Source: Gammaproteobacteria bacterium
GTDB taxonomy: Bacteria; Pseudomonadota; Gammaproteobacteria; Xanthomonadales; Marinicellaceae
Assembly (NCBI GenBank): GCA_030426705.1
Contig: JAUHXW010000073.1
Coordinates: 1 to 11,068, forward strand
Reading direction: 5' to 3'
Length of the DNA stretch: 11,068 nucleotides
The notes beneath the pieces were generated by a model. That model had not been told where the DNA came from. It ran no database searches and saw nothing but the letters and a program-made list of their open reading frames with translations. Within the stretch, counting starts at the first letter, position 1, and the number at the start of each line of letters is the position of its first letter. Below, one piece after another: positions 1 through 7,307 of this stretch. The translations under genes were made by a program, and so were the position numbers.

Positions 1-579
1 CTATTAAAACCCCACACCAATGAACAGGAAATAAAAAAAAGCCTGTTCATTGGTGTTTGCTTTCCAATCTCATCCAGCCAGGACTTTTTCGAAATCCTGG
101 AACAACACCAGGACATCAATGCCACCCATAACTGTTGGGCTTATCGCATAGGTGATGAATATCGTTTCAATGATGATGGTGAACCGTCAGGTACAGCAGG
201 TAAACCAATGTTGGCTGCCATTGATGGCGCTGGATTTGATCAAGTAGGCGCGTTGGTTATCCGTCACTATGGAGGAACCAAACTAGGTACCGGAGGTTTG
301 GCCAGAGCCTATGGTGGCACCATTGCCAAAAACCTGGGCGATGCGCCTTTTGACTACCACGTTCCTAAAGTAAAAATTCTGATTACAGTGGATTTTGAAC
401 ACAGTCAATTTTTACACCAATTACTTAAACAACACCAGGGCGAAAGTCTCGATCAAAGCTATCTTTCTACAGGTGTTAACCATAAGATAATCTTACCAAA
501 AGAGAAATTAACCACTTTCAGGGATGATTTGGTCAATTACACCAAAGGGACAGCCATAATCAAAAGACTTGACGATTAG
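1..579 (+). CDS. yigZ: YigZ / IMPACT family protein, 5'-truncated by the window edge
   Basis: The reading frame is open from base 1 with no upstream stop and no ATG before base 208, so the true start lies outside the window. The ATG at 208 is internal, inside the conserved family block. Of the protein, 192 residues are visible against roughly 200 in E. coli YigZ, so only about ten are missing. Family marks are the ATHNCWAY segment (visible residues 41-48), DDGEPSGTAGKPML (58-71) and HYGGTKLGTGGLARAYGG (89-106). These form the IMPACT N-terminal domain (UPF0029), and the C-terminal third matches the DUF1949-type extension of YigZ. The molecular role is unsettled: eukaryotic IMPACT acts in translation control through GCN1, and bacterial YigZ has a nucleic-acid-binding-like fold. 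Its last 20 bases overlap the 3' end of the convergent Lnb-like gene. Confidence 0.93.
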   Translation, partial: LLKPHTNEQEIKKSLFIGVCFPISSSQDFFEILEQHQDINATHNCWAYRIGDEYRFNDDGEPSGTAGKPMLAAIDGAGFDQVGALVIRHYGGTKLGTGGLARAYGGTIAKNLGDAPFDYHVPKVKILITVDFEHSQFLHQLLKQHQGESLDQSYLSTGVNHKIILPKEKLTTFRDDLVNYTKGTAIIKRLDD

Positions 580-1642
580 TTTTTAGGTACAAGAAATAAA
601 AATGTAACAAACAAATGGGAATAAAGTACCAAGCCATCAAAACCAAAGCCATCACCATCCAACTGACATAGCTAATCAAAATCAACCATTTAAACTTGTC
701 TGATAGGTTCAGTAAAAGTACCAGAGGCGTAAACAACAGCACATTAAAATTCCAACGAGTGATGTCATGACCACTGAACAACCCAAAATATAAAATCAAC
801 ACACCCAGGAAAACCTGCGACCAAGTCAGAAAACCAATGGTAACTTTTTGAGTAAATTGAATTTTTAATCCTAAAAACAAAACCAAAACATAGGTCCATA
901 AAAACCAATGTGTCTTGACTAAATATGAAAGCAAGGAGCTGGACTCTGCCTGAAAAACAGTATGAGCTGCTGAGATTTTATGGTTAGAAAGTTCTGAAAT
1001 GGCACTTTGCAGATAAACAGGAAAAGCCATTAATTCCCAGGAAGTTCTTTCGGTATAGGCAGGCCAGCCGTAACCTAACACGATACCAAAGTTCATCAAA
1101 GCCTGATTTTTAGCCGGGAAAGTTTGTGTAAAATAACTCTCTCCAGTTTGCTTATTGAATGATTTTTGCAGTGTGCCTTGCCAGGCATCATCAATGACAT
1201 CCCTGATTTTGGTGGCACAATTATTGATGAAGTAATCGTACCTGTAGGCTTGATTTTCCGGTAAGTTGTGCCATTCTAGATAGTCGATGATTTGCTGCTT
1301 CTGATCATTAGACAAAAACAATTTCTGAACTATAAATGTCCTATTTTGCCATTCTGCCAGGTCTAACTCTTGTTGAAATTCACTGACCCCTATGTCATAA
1401 AACATTTGATTTTCTATAAAAGCCTTGATCAATCCTTCATCTTCAAAGCTGAAATATCCAAAGCCATAAACCCGATCATCAATCGCCAATGCTGTATGAC
1501 CATAGGCTGACCAAAAAGCATCTCCAGGACCTATGGTGATCAAATAGATGTCTGATTTTGCGCGACCTTCCTGAATAATAATGAAGGAAGTAAACAACAA
1601 AAGTAGCTTGAAACTATGAAAAGTCAACTTCAACAAATTCAA
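560..1642 (-). CDS. DUF4105 / Lnb-like membrane protein, candidate lipoprotein N-acyltransferase
   Basis: The N-terminus has a short basic stretch and a hydrophobic core (residues 11-23), then a possible signal-peptidase site near GRA-KS (27-30). Residues about 31-215 form a periplasmic domain with the DUF4105 (Lnb N-terminal domain) hallmarks: TIGPGDAFWSAYGHTALAI (36-54), a VYGFGYFSF block (58-66) and YDYFINNCATKIRDV (135-149). H49 and C142 are the likely catalytic pair. The order His then Cys, with the Asn-Cys motif, resembles circularly permuted papain-like acyltransferases (LRAT type). Four or five membrane segments follow (about 246-261, 268-290, 298-312, 317-353). A Bacteroides member, Lnb, N-acylates lipoproteins in place of Lnt. 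There is no ATG in the frame: the chosen start is TTG at 1642, overlapping corC by 29 bases, with no clear ribosome site, so coupled translation is likely. TTG codons at 1636, 1633 or 1627 are alternatives. Domain assignment is strong; the enzyme activity is inferred. Confidence 0.82.
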   Translation of the reverse strand: MNLLKLTFHSFKLLLLFTSFIIIQEGRAKSDIYLITIGPGDAFWSAYGHTALAIDDRVYGFGYFSFEDEGLIKAFIENQMFYDIGVSEFQQELDLAEWQNRTFIVQKLFLSNDQKQQIIDYLEWHNLPENQAYRYDYFINNCATKIRDVIDDAWQGTLQKSFNKQTGESYFTQTFPAKNQALMNFGIVLGYGWPAYTERTSWELMAFPVYLQSAISELSNHKISAAHTVFQAESSSLLSYLVKTHWFLWTYVLVLFLGLKIQFTQKVTIGFLTWSQVFLGVLILYFGLFSGHDITRWNFNVLLFTPLVLLLNLSDKFKWLILISYVSWMVMALVLMAWYFIPICLLHFYFLYLKTNRQVF

Positions 1643-2459
1643 TGCGACGTTTATCAGATTTTATGATTTTGAAAACCAAATTACTCACCAAAATTTCTTC
1701 ACCGGTTTCAGGTAATCTACCTGCTTCACTGGCCACAAGCCCTCCGATGGTGTCAAATTCAGTGTCATCAAATGCTAAATCAAAGGCTTCATTGAATTCT
1801 GCAATGGTGGTCAATGCATTGATTCTATATAACTGCTCATTAACTTGCATGATATAAGGATCTTCACGATCATCATATTCATCATCAATCTCACCAACAA
1901 TCACCTCAAGAATATCCTCAATTGTCACCAATCCGGCAACACCACCATATTCATCAATGATGATGGCCATATGATTGCGGGTGGTTCTGAATTCATTCAA
2001 AAGAATATTGACTTGTTTTGATTCTGGAATGACCACAGCTGGACGTAAAATCTCTTTGAGATTAAAATCCTTTTCATCTTTAACAAAAGATTTCAACACA
2101 TCTTTGGCTAATAGAATCCCTTCGAGCTCATCCTTATCCTCACCAACCACAGGGAATCTTGAGTGTCCTGATTCAACAATGATTGGCAAAACTTCTTCTA
2201 TGTTGGATGTCAAAGGTATCACCACCATTTGAGCTCTGGGAATCATCACTTGCCTGACCTGCAAATCAGTTACTTTGAGTGCACCCTTCATCATATTGAG
2301 CGCATCAATATCCAGCAAGCCATTCTCATGGGCTTCCTTCAGGATTTCAAGGAGATCATCACGATTTTGTGGTTCATCCGTAAAAATATTGGCCAATTTG
2401 CTCAGCCAAGACTTCTGATTCTCCGTATCAGAATCTTTCCTACTCTGGTCTTCTGTCAT
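1614..2459 (-). CDS. corC: CorC/HlyC family CBS-domain protein (YbeX)
   Basis: A soluble 281-residue protein, close to the 292 residues of E. coli CorC/YbeX, without the membrane DUF21 domain of larger CNNM/CorB relatives. An acidic, variable N-terminus precedes VRQVMIPRAQMVVIP (68-82), the usual entry to the CBS pair (about 72-195). That pair ends in MAIIIDEYGGVAGLVTIEDI (164-183) and an acidic EIDDEYDD tail (190-197). The C-terminal CorC_HlyC domain (about 203-279) shows TIGGLV and GRLPETGEE. CorC was linked genetically to Mg2+/Co2+ efflux; E. coli ybeX, in the ybeZ-ybeY-ybeX-lnt operon, is also connected with ribosome maturation. Here ybeZ and ybeY are not adjacent, and the gene downstream is Lnb-like rather than lnt. 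No Shine-Dalgarno sequence sits at normal spacing before the ATG; an AAGG lies about 16 bases upstream, inside a small inverted repeat. Confidence 0.95.
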   Translation of the reverse strand: MTEDQSRKDSDTENQKSWLSKLANIFTDEPQNRDDLLEILKEAHENGLLDIDALNMMKGALKVTDLQVRQVMIPRAQMVVIPLTSNIEEVLPIIVESGHSRFPVVGEDKDELEGILLAKDVLKSFVKDEKDFNLKEILRPAVVIPESKQVNILLNEFRTTRNHMAIIIDEYGGVAGLVTIEDILEVIVGEIDDEYDDREDPYIMQVNEQLYRINALTTIAEFNEAFDLAFDDTEFDTIGGLVASEAGRLPETGEEILVSNLVFKIIKSDKRRIEFVEVDFS

Positions 2460-2460
2460 T

Positions 2461-2480
2461 AAGGTTTTTTAATACACCTT
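2461..2480 (-). promoter_or_regulatory. Small inverted repeat directly upstream of the corC start codon
   Basis: AAGGT (2461-2465) and ACCTT (2476-2480) are perfect complements around a 10-base AT-rich centre, ending one base before the corC ATG. In the mRNA this would place the only AAGG of the leader in a five-base-pair stem. A perfect TTGACA on the minus strand (2530-2535) could be a -35 element for a separate corC promoter, but no good -10 element is found at 16-18 bases. The rest of the 109-base gap (2460-2568) shows no convincing terminator. The stem is short and may be chance. Confidence 0.25.
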
Positions 2481-2568
2481 GATTCTGTTAGCATCAGCTA
2501 AGTTTAATCCCAAGTTCATTGGATGTCTATGTCAATGAGTCGATTTTTTTATTCATTGATTGATGGTC

Positions 2569-3654
2569 TTATTGTTGAGAAAACACATAAATACTCCCTA
2601 CAATCATAGCAAGCAATAACACAGCACCCACAATTTTATAAATGCTCCAGGGTCTTTCGCCATAGGCTTTACCATTTTGGCCATTAATTACATAACGAAA
2701 CGATTTCTTTTTATAGTTGAATGCAGAAATCCACATTGGTGCCAACAACAATTTGTATCCCACTGCATGATAGACTGAGTCAATACTGTGTATGCGCTGA
2801 TGATCGCCACCAATATCACGTCGAACAGTTTGTCTTATGGTGCGGTACATCACTTCTTTCGCCAGTTTGAAACCATCAGGCAAACTGATTTGATAAAGTT
2901 CTGAACGAAAACCACTCAAGTACTTTTCATTGTATTCTTTGGTTTTGAACAAATCCCAACGTGAGAGGAAATTCTGAAATTTCAATGGCAAGGTATAACT
3001 ACCCATCACCACCACATCATCAAACTGATTAAACACCCGTCCGGATTTGTGACGCCAACGAATTTTGACCACCGTTTTATTTTGCATCACTGTTTTACCG
3101 TTGACCCTGGTAGGCACCCTGACTGTGGTGTAATAATTATCACCCCTTTGTCCCGTATAGTCACTTTCAACTTGTGCATCAAAAGCCCACAAAGGCATGT
3201 ATGACCCCTGAATCGCCTGTGCCTGAATGGCTTTTCTTTTCAGTGCTGTTGGCGCAAACCACAATCCATGCAACCATTTTTTAAAGGCAGCTTCGGCTTG
3301 CTGTTGCTGAATCTCAAAAGGAATAACGCCATCCGGTGATAAATGTCGTTCATGATCTACAGGCACCACCACGTTCAAATCACAATAAGGGCATTCCTCT
3401 GAATGCACATTTTGTGGCATGGTGAAATTTGCCCCACAATTTTCACATTTGAGTTCATGACTGACTGTTTGCGGGTCAAAAAAACTGAGTTCACTGATGG
3501 CTTGTTTGTAATCATGTGCCAGATATTGATCCAATGGCTCAGCTTCAATCGGGTCCACTTGACCACAACTGACACATTTAAGCGAATGCAAACCAATGGC
3601 ATAGTCCAGATCAGAGCCGCACTGATTGCACTTGAAGTGTTTATAGGGTGTCAT
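2569..3654 (-). CDS. Double zinc-ribbon, C-terminally membrane-anchored protein (YdjG-like)
   Basis: Two zinc ribbons are visible: C9-x2-C12 with C27-x2-C30, and C70-x2-C73 with C88-x2-C91. A central region follows, with SYMPLWAFDAQ (151-161), a YTGQRGDNYYTT stretch (166-177) and LLLAPMWISAF (302-312). Then comes FRYVINGQNGKAYGERPWS (319-337) and one membrane helix (about 339-358) that leaves only a few residues beyond. Family members are often labelled TFIIB-type zinc ribbon protein or, wrongly, primosomal protein N' or helicase. The closest characterised counterpart I recognise is B. subtilis YdjG, which with YdjH anchors the PspA homologue YdjF and works beside the SPFH protein YdjI. Here the gene follows the SPFH gene by 12 bases without its own clear ribosome site, so the two are almost certainly co-transcribed. 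A role in membrane stress or membrane organisation is inferred from this pairing. Confidence 0.82.
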   Translation of the reverse strand: MTPYKHFKCNQCGSDLDYAIGLHSLKCVSCGQVDPIEAEPLDQYLAHDYKQAISELSFFDPQTVSHELKCENCGANFTMPQNVHSEECPYCDLNVVVPVDHERHLSPDGVIPFEIQQQQAEAAFKKWLHGLWFAPTALKRKAIQAQAIQGSYMPLWAFDAQVESDYTGQRGDNYYTTVRVPTRVNGKTVMQNKTVVKIRWRHKSGRVFNQFDDVVVMGSYTLPLKFQNFLSRWDLFKTKEYNEKYLSGFRSELYQISLPDGFKLAKEVMYRTIRQTVRRDIGGDHQRIHSIDSVYHAVGYKLLLAPMWISAFNYKKKSFRYVINGQNGKAYGERPWSIYKIVGAVLLLAMIVGSIYVFSQQ

Positions 3655-3666
3655 TTTGACAACTGG

Positions 3667-4773
3667 TTATTCTGGCATGGCAGGTGGTTGGTTTTTTAAA
3701 TGTGTCAACACTTCGGGTAAGGTTTCTGCCGCCGTCCAATCACTTAGACCAGCAGTCCACATCAAAGTATCGGCAGTGATTTGGTGCTTTGCAATCATTT
3801 CAGCGACAGCTGCCAAATTAACCGGCCCAAGTCGTTCGCCCTCAATGATGGCGAAATAATGTTTAATTTCTTTGGCTTTTTCCGGAACAGGAGGCGGTGC
3901 CAACGGGTCAGTGTCGTCACCCTTGGCCAAAGCCTGACCAAAGGATTGTGCCATACCAAACCCCATACCCATCGCCATACCACCACCGGCTGTAGATTGG
4001 TTATTGGCGGCATCACGCATAGATTGGGCTTGTTGATAGCGTGTAAATCGATTCAAATCACCAACAGCAATCGAACTGGCACGTTCATCCAATGCTTTTT
4101 CAACTGCTTCTGGTACAGAAACATTTTCAACCAGGAGGGTTTCCAGTTTTAAGCCATATTGTTCAAACAAAGGTTGAATTTGTTCGGTCAAAAACCGTCC
4201 CAAATCATCATAGCTGGCGGCCAAATCCAAAACCGGTACGCCAGATTCACTGACCACTTTGGCAAAGCCGGTTACCACCAGATTTTTTAATTGACCAATG
4301 ATTTCTTCCAAAACAAAATGCCCGTCAGTACCAACAATCTCTGACAGCATCAACTTGGGGTCATTAATTCTGAAGGCATAGCTACCAAAAGCACGAATTC
4401 TGATAACGCCAAACTCTTTATCACGCAAAATCAGGGGATTACGCAAACCCCATTTCATGTCAGTAAAAACACGGGTATTGAAAAAATAAACTTCTGCTTT
4501 GAAAGGACTTTCAAAACCATGCTTCCAACCTTGAAGCGAAGACAAAATAGGCACGTTTGCAGTGTTCAATTCATACAAGCCTGGTTCGAAAACATCTGCC
4601 ACCTCACCCTCGTTTACCAGAACTGCCATTTGCCCTTCCCTGACGGTTAGCATGGCTCCATTTTTGATCTCATTCCCATATCGAGGGAAACGGTAAACCA
4701 GGGTGTGACTGGTATCGTCAGTCCACTCGATTACATCAACCAATTCGCCAAATAATTTATCCCAAATTCCCAT
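3667..4773 (-). CDS. SPFH-domain protein with C-terminal GYF_2 domain (YdjI-like)
   Basis: The product has 368 residues from the chosen ATG and opens with MGIWDKLFGELVDVIEW. An SPFH/band-7 type domain of the 'virion core protein-like' subgroup (about 25-235) includes LTVREGQMAVLVNEG (42-56), FGVIRIRAFGSYAFRI (121-136) and ENVSVPEAVEKALDE (216-230). A flexible Gly/Met-rich segment (262-280) and a proline-rich linker lead to a GYF_2 domain (about 305-355) with HYFAIIEGERLGPVN and the TLMWTAGLSDW core, a fold known for protein-protein contacts. B. subtilis YdjI, of this group, helps recruit a PspA-type protein to the membrane. The longer form from the ATG at 4812 is rejected: a TATAAT -10 element lies downstream of that codon, while GAAGG sits eight bases before 4773. 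It heads a tight pair with the zinc-ribbon gene. No pspA gene is visible nearby. Confidence 0.87.
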   Translation of the reverse strand: MGIWDKLFGELVDVIEWTDDTSHTLVYRFPRYGNEIKNGAMLTVREGQMAVLVNEGEVADVFEPGLYELNTANVPILSSLQGWKHGFESPFKAEVYFFNTRVFTDMKWGLRNPLILRDKEFGVIRIRAFGSYAFRINDPKLMLSEIVGTDGHFVLEEIIGQLKNLVVTGFAKVVSESGVPVLDLAASYDDLGRFLTEQIQPLFEQYGLKLETLLVENVSVPEAVEKALDERASSIAVGDLNRFTRYQQAQSMRDAANNQSTAGGGMAMGMGFGMAQSFGQALAKGDDTDPLAPPPVPEKAKEIKHYFAIIEGERLGPVNLAAVAEMIAKHQITADTLMWTAGLSDWTAAETLPEVLTHLKNQPPAMPE

Positions 4774-4818
4774 AAATTTTGCCTTCAATGTAAAATCAAA
4801 CATTATACACATTTTGCC
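4774..4818. promoter_or_regulatory. Compact divergent promoter between the SPFH and GNAT genes
   Basis: Only 45 bases separate the two divergent start codons. On the minus strand a perfect TATAAT (4802-4807) would start transcription near 4795; GAAGG (4782-4786) then lies eight bases before the SPFH ATG. On the plus strand TATACA (4804-4809) overlaps the same bases and would start transcription within a few bases of the GNAT ATG at 4819. The -35 matches are weak on both sides; TTGCCT at 4779-4784 is the best on the plus strand, but with a 19-base spacer. Overlapping -10 elements on opposite strands are a known form of bidirectional bacterial promoter. Confidence 0.5.
4782..4786 (-). promoter_or_regulatory. 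Ribosome binding site fixing the SPFH gene start
   Basis: GAAGG on the minus strand lies eight bases before the ATG at 4773. No comparable site precedes the upstream in-frame ATG at 4812. Together with the family-typical N-terminus this decides the start. Confidence 0.65.
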
Positions 4819-5304
4819 ATGGAAAATTCAGTGTTAGAAGTCATAACCCATACACAGGAACCCGCGCTTGGCCCTCATTTCAAAACATTGAATGAAGAGT
4901 GGTTGATCAAGTATTTCCGTATAGAGCCCATTGATGAAAACGTGCTGTCACACCCAGATAAAATCATTTTCGAAGGCGGTCAAATCATATACGCTAAAAT
5001 CAAAGATGACGTGATCGGCTGTGTGGCACTAAAACACCATGGCGACAAAGTATTTGAACTGACCAAAATGGCCGTCACTGAGAGATGTCAAACTCAGGGC
5101 ATAGGTGCAAAATTGATGCAAAAAGTTATCGAAGAATTTATAAATTTAAATGGTTCAAAGCTCTATCTGGAAACCCATTCTTCATTAAAACCTGCCATCA
5201 AACTATATAATCGTTTTGGTTTCAAAGCAAAACCACATCCCTTTGATTCTGAATATGCGCGCAGCGATTATTATATGGAATACCCAAACAATCAAAAAAG
5301 ATAA
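4819..5304 (+). CDS. GNAT-family N-acetyltransferase
   Basis: A single-domain GNAT protein of 161 residues that would transfer an acetyl group from acetyl-CoA to an unknown amine. The N-terminal part FKTLNEEWLIKYFRIEP (21-37) is typical of a common stand-alone subfamily. Motif A is ELTKMAVTERCQTQGIGAKL (80-99), with the acetyl-CoA pyrophosphate-binding pattern Q91-x-x-G94-x-G96. Motif B is LETHSSLKPAIKLYNRFGF (117-135), and the C-terminus ends in YARSDYYMEY (146-155). No Shine-Dalgarno sequence is visible before the ATG, and the likely -10 element ends ten bases before it, so the mRNA may be leaderless or nearly so. It ends with TAA one base before the stop codon of the convergent GCS2-CBS gene, leaving no room for a terminator. 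The substrate cannot be told from sequence; the location gives only a weak hint towards the divergent envelope genes. Confidence 0.88.
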   Translation: MENSVLEVITHTQEPALGPHFKTLNEEWLIKYFRIEPIDENVLSHPDKIIFEGGQIIYAKIKDDVIGCVALKHHGDKVFELTKMAVTERCQTQGIGAKLMQKVIEEFINLNGSKLYLETHSSLKPAIKLYNRFGFKAKPHPFDSEYARSDYYMEYPNNQKR

Positions 5305-7239
5305 TCAGCCAGATTCTTGTTCATCCATCTTTTGTTTGTAAGCTTTTAAATCAGATTCAAGAACGTGACTGGCAATTTTAATCAAATCATATTCGGTGAT
5401 GACGCCCACCAATTTGCCGTCTTCAACCACGGGCAAACATGATATGCGGTTATTGCGCATGATTTGTATGGCTTTAACTGTGGTTGTTTGGGGGGTGACG
5501 AAAATCGGTTTTTCATTCATGATTTCCTTGATGGCGGTTGCCTTGTGATTTCCACCTTCAACAATTTTCTTTAAAACAGAACGATTTGACACCAGACCAA
5601 CCAATTCTCCCTCATCATTTTCAACAGGAACATGCCTGACCCTTTTCCAGTCCATGATACTGGCGGCCAAATCCATAGAATCATCAGGTCTGACAGTGAG
5701 CAATTTGGTAATCATAAACTGTCCAACAAGTATAAAACTGGCACGCCAGTCAGCCTGATTATTGACTTGAGCCAACGGCCATTCATGAATTGGCCGGTCG
5801 ATGGTTTGTTGTTTATCCATTTCCGCCACGATAGATCGCACCTTTTCATCCGGATGAATATTTTTATCCATTTCGGTGATTGATTTTATCGCCCAGCGTG
5901 CGCCTGTTTGTTTGGACTCGACGCGGCGCGCAATGGTGCTGAGATAACGTTCAATGTCTCCATGATCCAATCCCGCATTTTTTAACCCACTTTCAGCAAT
6001 AGGCAACAACTCATTTTTGATCAATTTAGTTGCAGAAATGCTGTCACCATTGATCCAGTTAAAATGGCATTCCAAACCATTGCGGCAAGCTTGTAAAAAG
6101 TTATTGCGTGCATTGGAAAAACGTAAAACCTGGGTGATGTCCTGATACTTTTGACTCATACCAGACATCAAGCCAAAGTAAAACGCTGAGTTGGCAACCT
6201 CATCAAGCACCGATGGACCAGAGGGTAATACGCGATTCTCTATACGCAAATGTGGCACATTGTTTTTAACTCCATAACAGGGTCGGTTCCAACGATAAAC
6301 TGTGCCATTATGCAACATCAACGCTTTAAGCTTGGGCATTTCACCAGCTTCCACCATAGCCACAGGGTCTTCTTCATAATCGGAAGTCAATACCACAGAA
6401 AATCTCGAAATATCATCCCTGAAAACATCCACAATACTTTCTATCCACTCATTACCAAAGTGAACCCTGGGTTGTGCGCCCCGTTTTTGATGGGTGGTGG
6501 AGCGAGTATCAATTGAATTTTGAAAAACTGCAATTCTGGATTCATGCCAAAGCCTGTAATGATGTATTAACCCTGAATTAACCGCCACCGCCATCAATGG
6601 CGCTGTTACCGCTTGCGACAGGTTATACATGTTGACAAATTCATTACCACTGACCTGAAAATGAACTTGAAAACTGGTGTTCATGGCTTCCAGCATAAAG
6701 TTATCATGGGTGACTGACAACTCATCCACACCACGAATGTCCATTCTGAAATCTGAGCCACGAATTTCCTTCAAACGATCGTTCAATTCATAGTAACGAT
6801 CAACCGGAGTGATGCTGTCCATGGTCAAATCCAGTTGGCGTAATGTGGGTAAAATTCCGGCCAATATGATTTTTGAATCATGATTTCCTGCGTGATGCTT
6901 GGCTATCGAAATCACCTCCTTGATTTCTTCCTCCATGGCACTCAAACACTTGCCTTCAAAACGTCTTGGCGTCAAATTGGCTTCAATATTGAACAAAGCA
7001 ATTTCATTGGTGAAGCGATCATCTTCAATATCATCCAGTATTTTCAGGGCAGTCAAATTGGGGCTGTAATCATGATCAGTGATGAACATTTCTTGCTCTG
7101 CACCAATGCGTCTGGCACCAGATTCGATATGTCCTTTGGCAATCATTAATTCCAGCGCTCTCAGGTCATTCAATACCGCACGGGTAAACAACCTTTTGGC
7201 CTCATTATCACCACCTCTTGATATATTTTGTTCACCCAT
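5305..7239 (-). CDS. GCS2-type glutamate-cysteine ligase-like enzyme fused to two CBS domains
   Basis: Residues about 35-400 form a glutamate-cysteine ligase-like (GCS2, carboxylate-amine ligase) domain. It shows RIGAEQEMFI (44-53) with the G-x-E-x-E pattern, NIEANLTP (84-91), TSFQVHFQV (188-196) and RIENRVLPSGPSVLDEV (332-348). Such enzymes use ATP to form an amide or peptide bond on a carboxylate, usually of glutamate. A helical linker (about 400-500) leads to CBS domain 1 (about 506-560) and CBS domain 2 (573-626), the latter ending in CLPVVEDGKLVGVITEYDLI (601-620). CBS pairs commonly bind adenine nucleotides, so control by energy charge is plausible. At 644 residues it is far longer than YbdK-type ligases (about 370). 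AGAGGA six bases before the ATG is a strong ribosome site. It lies 68 bases behind the SLC13-type transporter gene, probably in one transcript. Substrate unknown; true gamma-glutamylcysteine synthesis is possible but unproven. Confidence 0.87.
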   Translation of the reverse strand: MGEQNISRGGDNEAKRLFTRAVLNDLRALELMIAKGHIESGARRIGAEQEMFITDHDYSPNLTALKILDDIEDDRFTNEIALFNIEANLTPRRFEGKCLSAMEEEIKEVISIAKHHAGNHDSKIILAGILPTLRQLDLTMDSITPVDRYYELNDRLKEIRGSDFRMDIRGVDELSVTHDNFMLEAMNTSFQVHFQVSGNEFVNMYNLSQAVTAPLMAVAVNSGLIHHYRLWHESRIAVFQNSIDTRSTTHQKRGAQPRVHFGNEWIESIVDVFRDDISRFSVVLTSDYEEDPVAMVEAGEMPKLKALMLHNGTVYRWNRPCYGVKNNVPHLRIENRVLPSGPSVLDEVANSAFYFGLMSGMSQKYQDITQVLRFSNARNNFLQACRNGLECHFNWINGDSISATKLIKNELLPIAESGLKNAGLDHGDIERYLSTIARRVESKQTGARWAIKSITEMDKNIHPDEKVRSIVAEMDKQQTIDRPIHEWPLAQVNNQADWRASFILVGQFMITKLLTVRPDDSMDLAASIMDWKRVRHVPVENDEGELVGLVSNRSVLKKIVEGGNHKATAIKEIMNEKPIFVTPQTTTVKAIQIMRNNRISCLPVVEDGKLVGVITEYDLIKIASHVLESDLKAYKQKMDEQESG

Positions 7240-7307
7240 CTCGCTTCCTCTTTTTTATTTTCTGAAATTTCGGGTTTTACGTTTTCTGCATTTGATTTTA
7301 AAGCATT

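Noticed and set aside
208..579. A separate 123-residue protein starting at the ATG at 208
   Set aside because: The same frame is open to base 1 and carries the conserved first half of the YigZ domain; the ATG is Met70 of the visible protein, inside the GKPML motif.
2530..2535. corC promoter based on a perfect TTGACA
   Set aside because: No acceptable -10 element at 16-18 bases; kept only as a remark in the intergenic entry.
2569..3654. Primosomal protein N' or helicase annotation for the zinc-ribbon gene
   Set aside because: No helicase motifs are present; the label is a known error carried over from zinc-ribbon similarity.
4774..4812. Longer SPFH protein starting at the ATG at 4812
   Set aside because: No ribosome site, 13 extra residues not typical of the family, and a perfect TATAAT lies downstream of that codon. 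ATG 4773 has GAAGG at eight bases.
7240..7307. Terminator or promoter between the SLC13-type and GCS2-CBS genes
   Set aside because: The 68 bases are AT-rich with only short, weak dyads; nothing there except the GCS2-CBS ribosome site can be supported.
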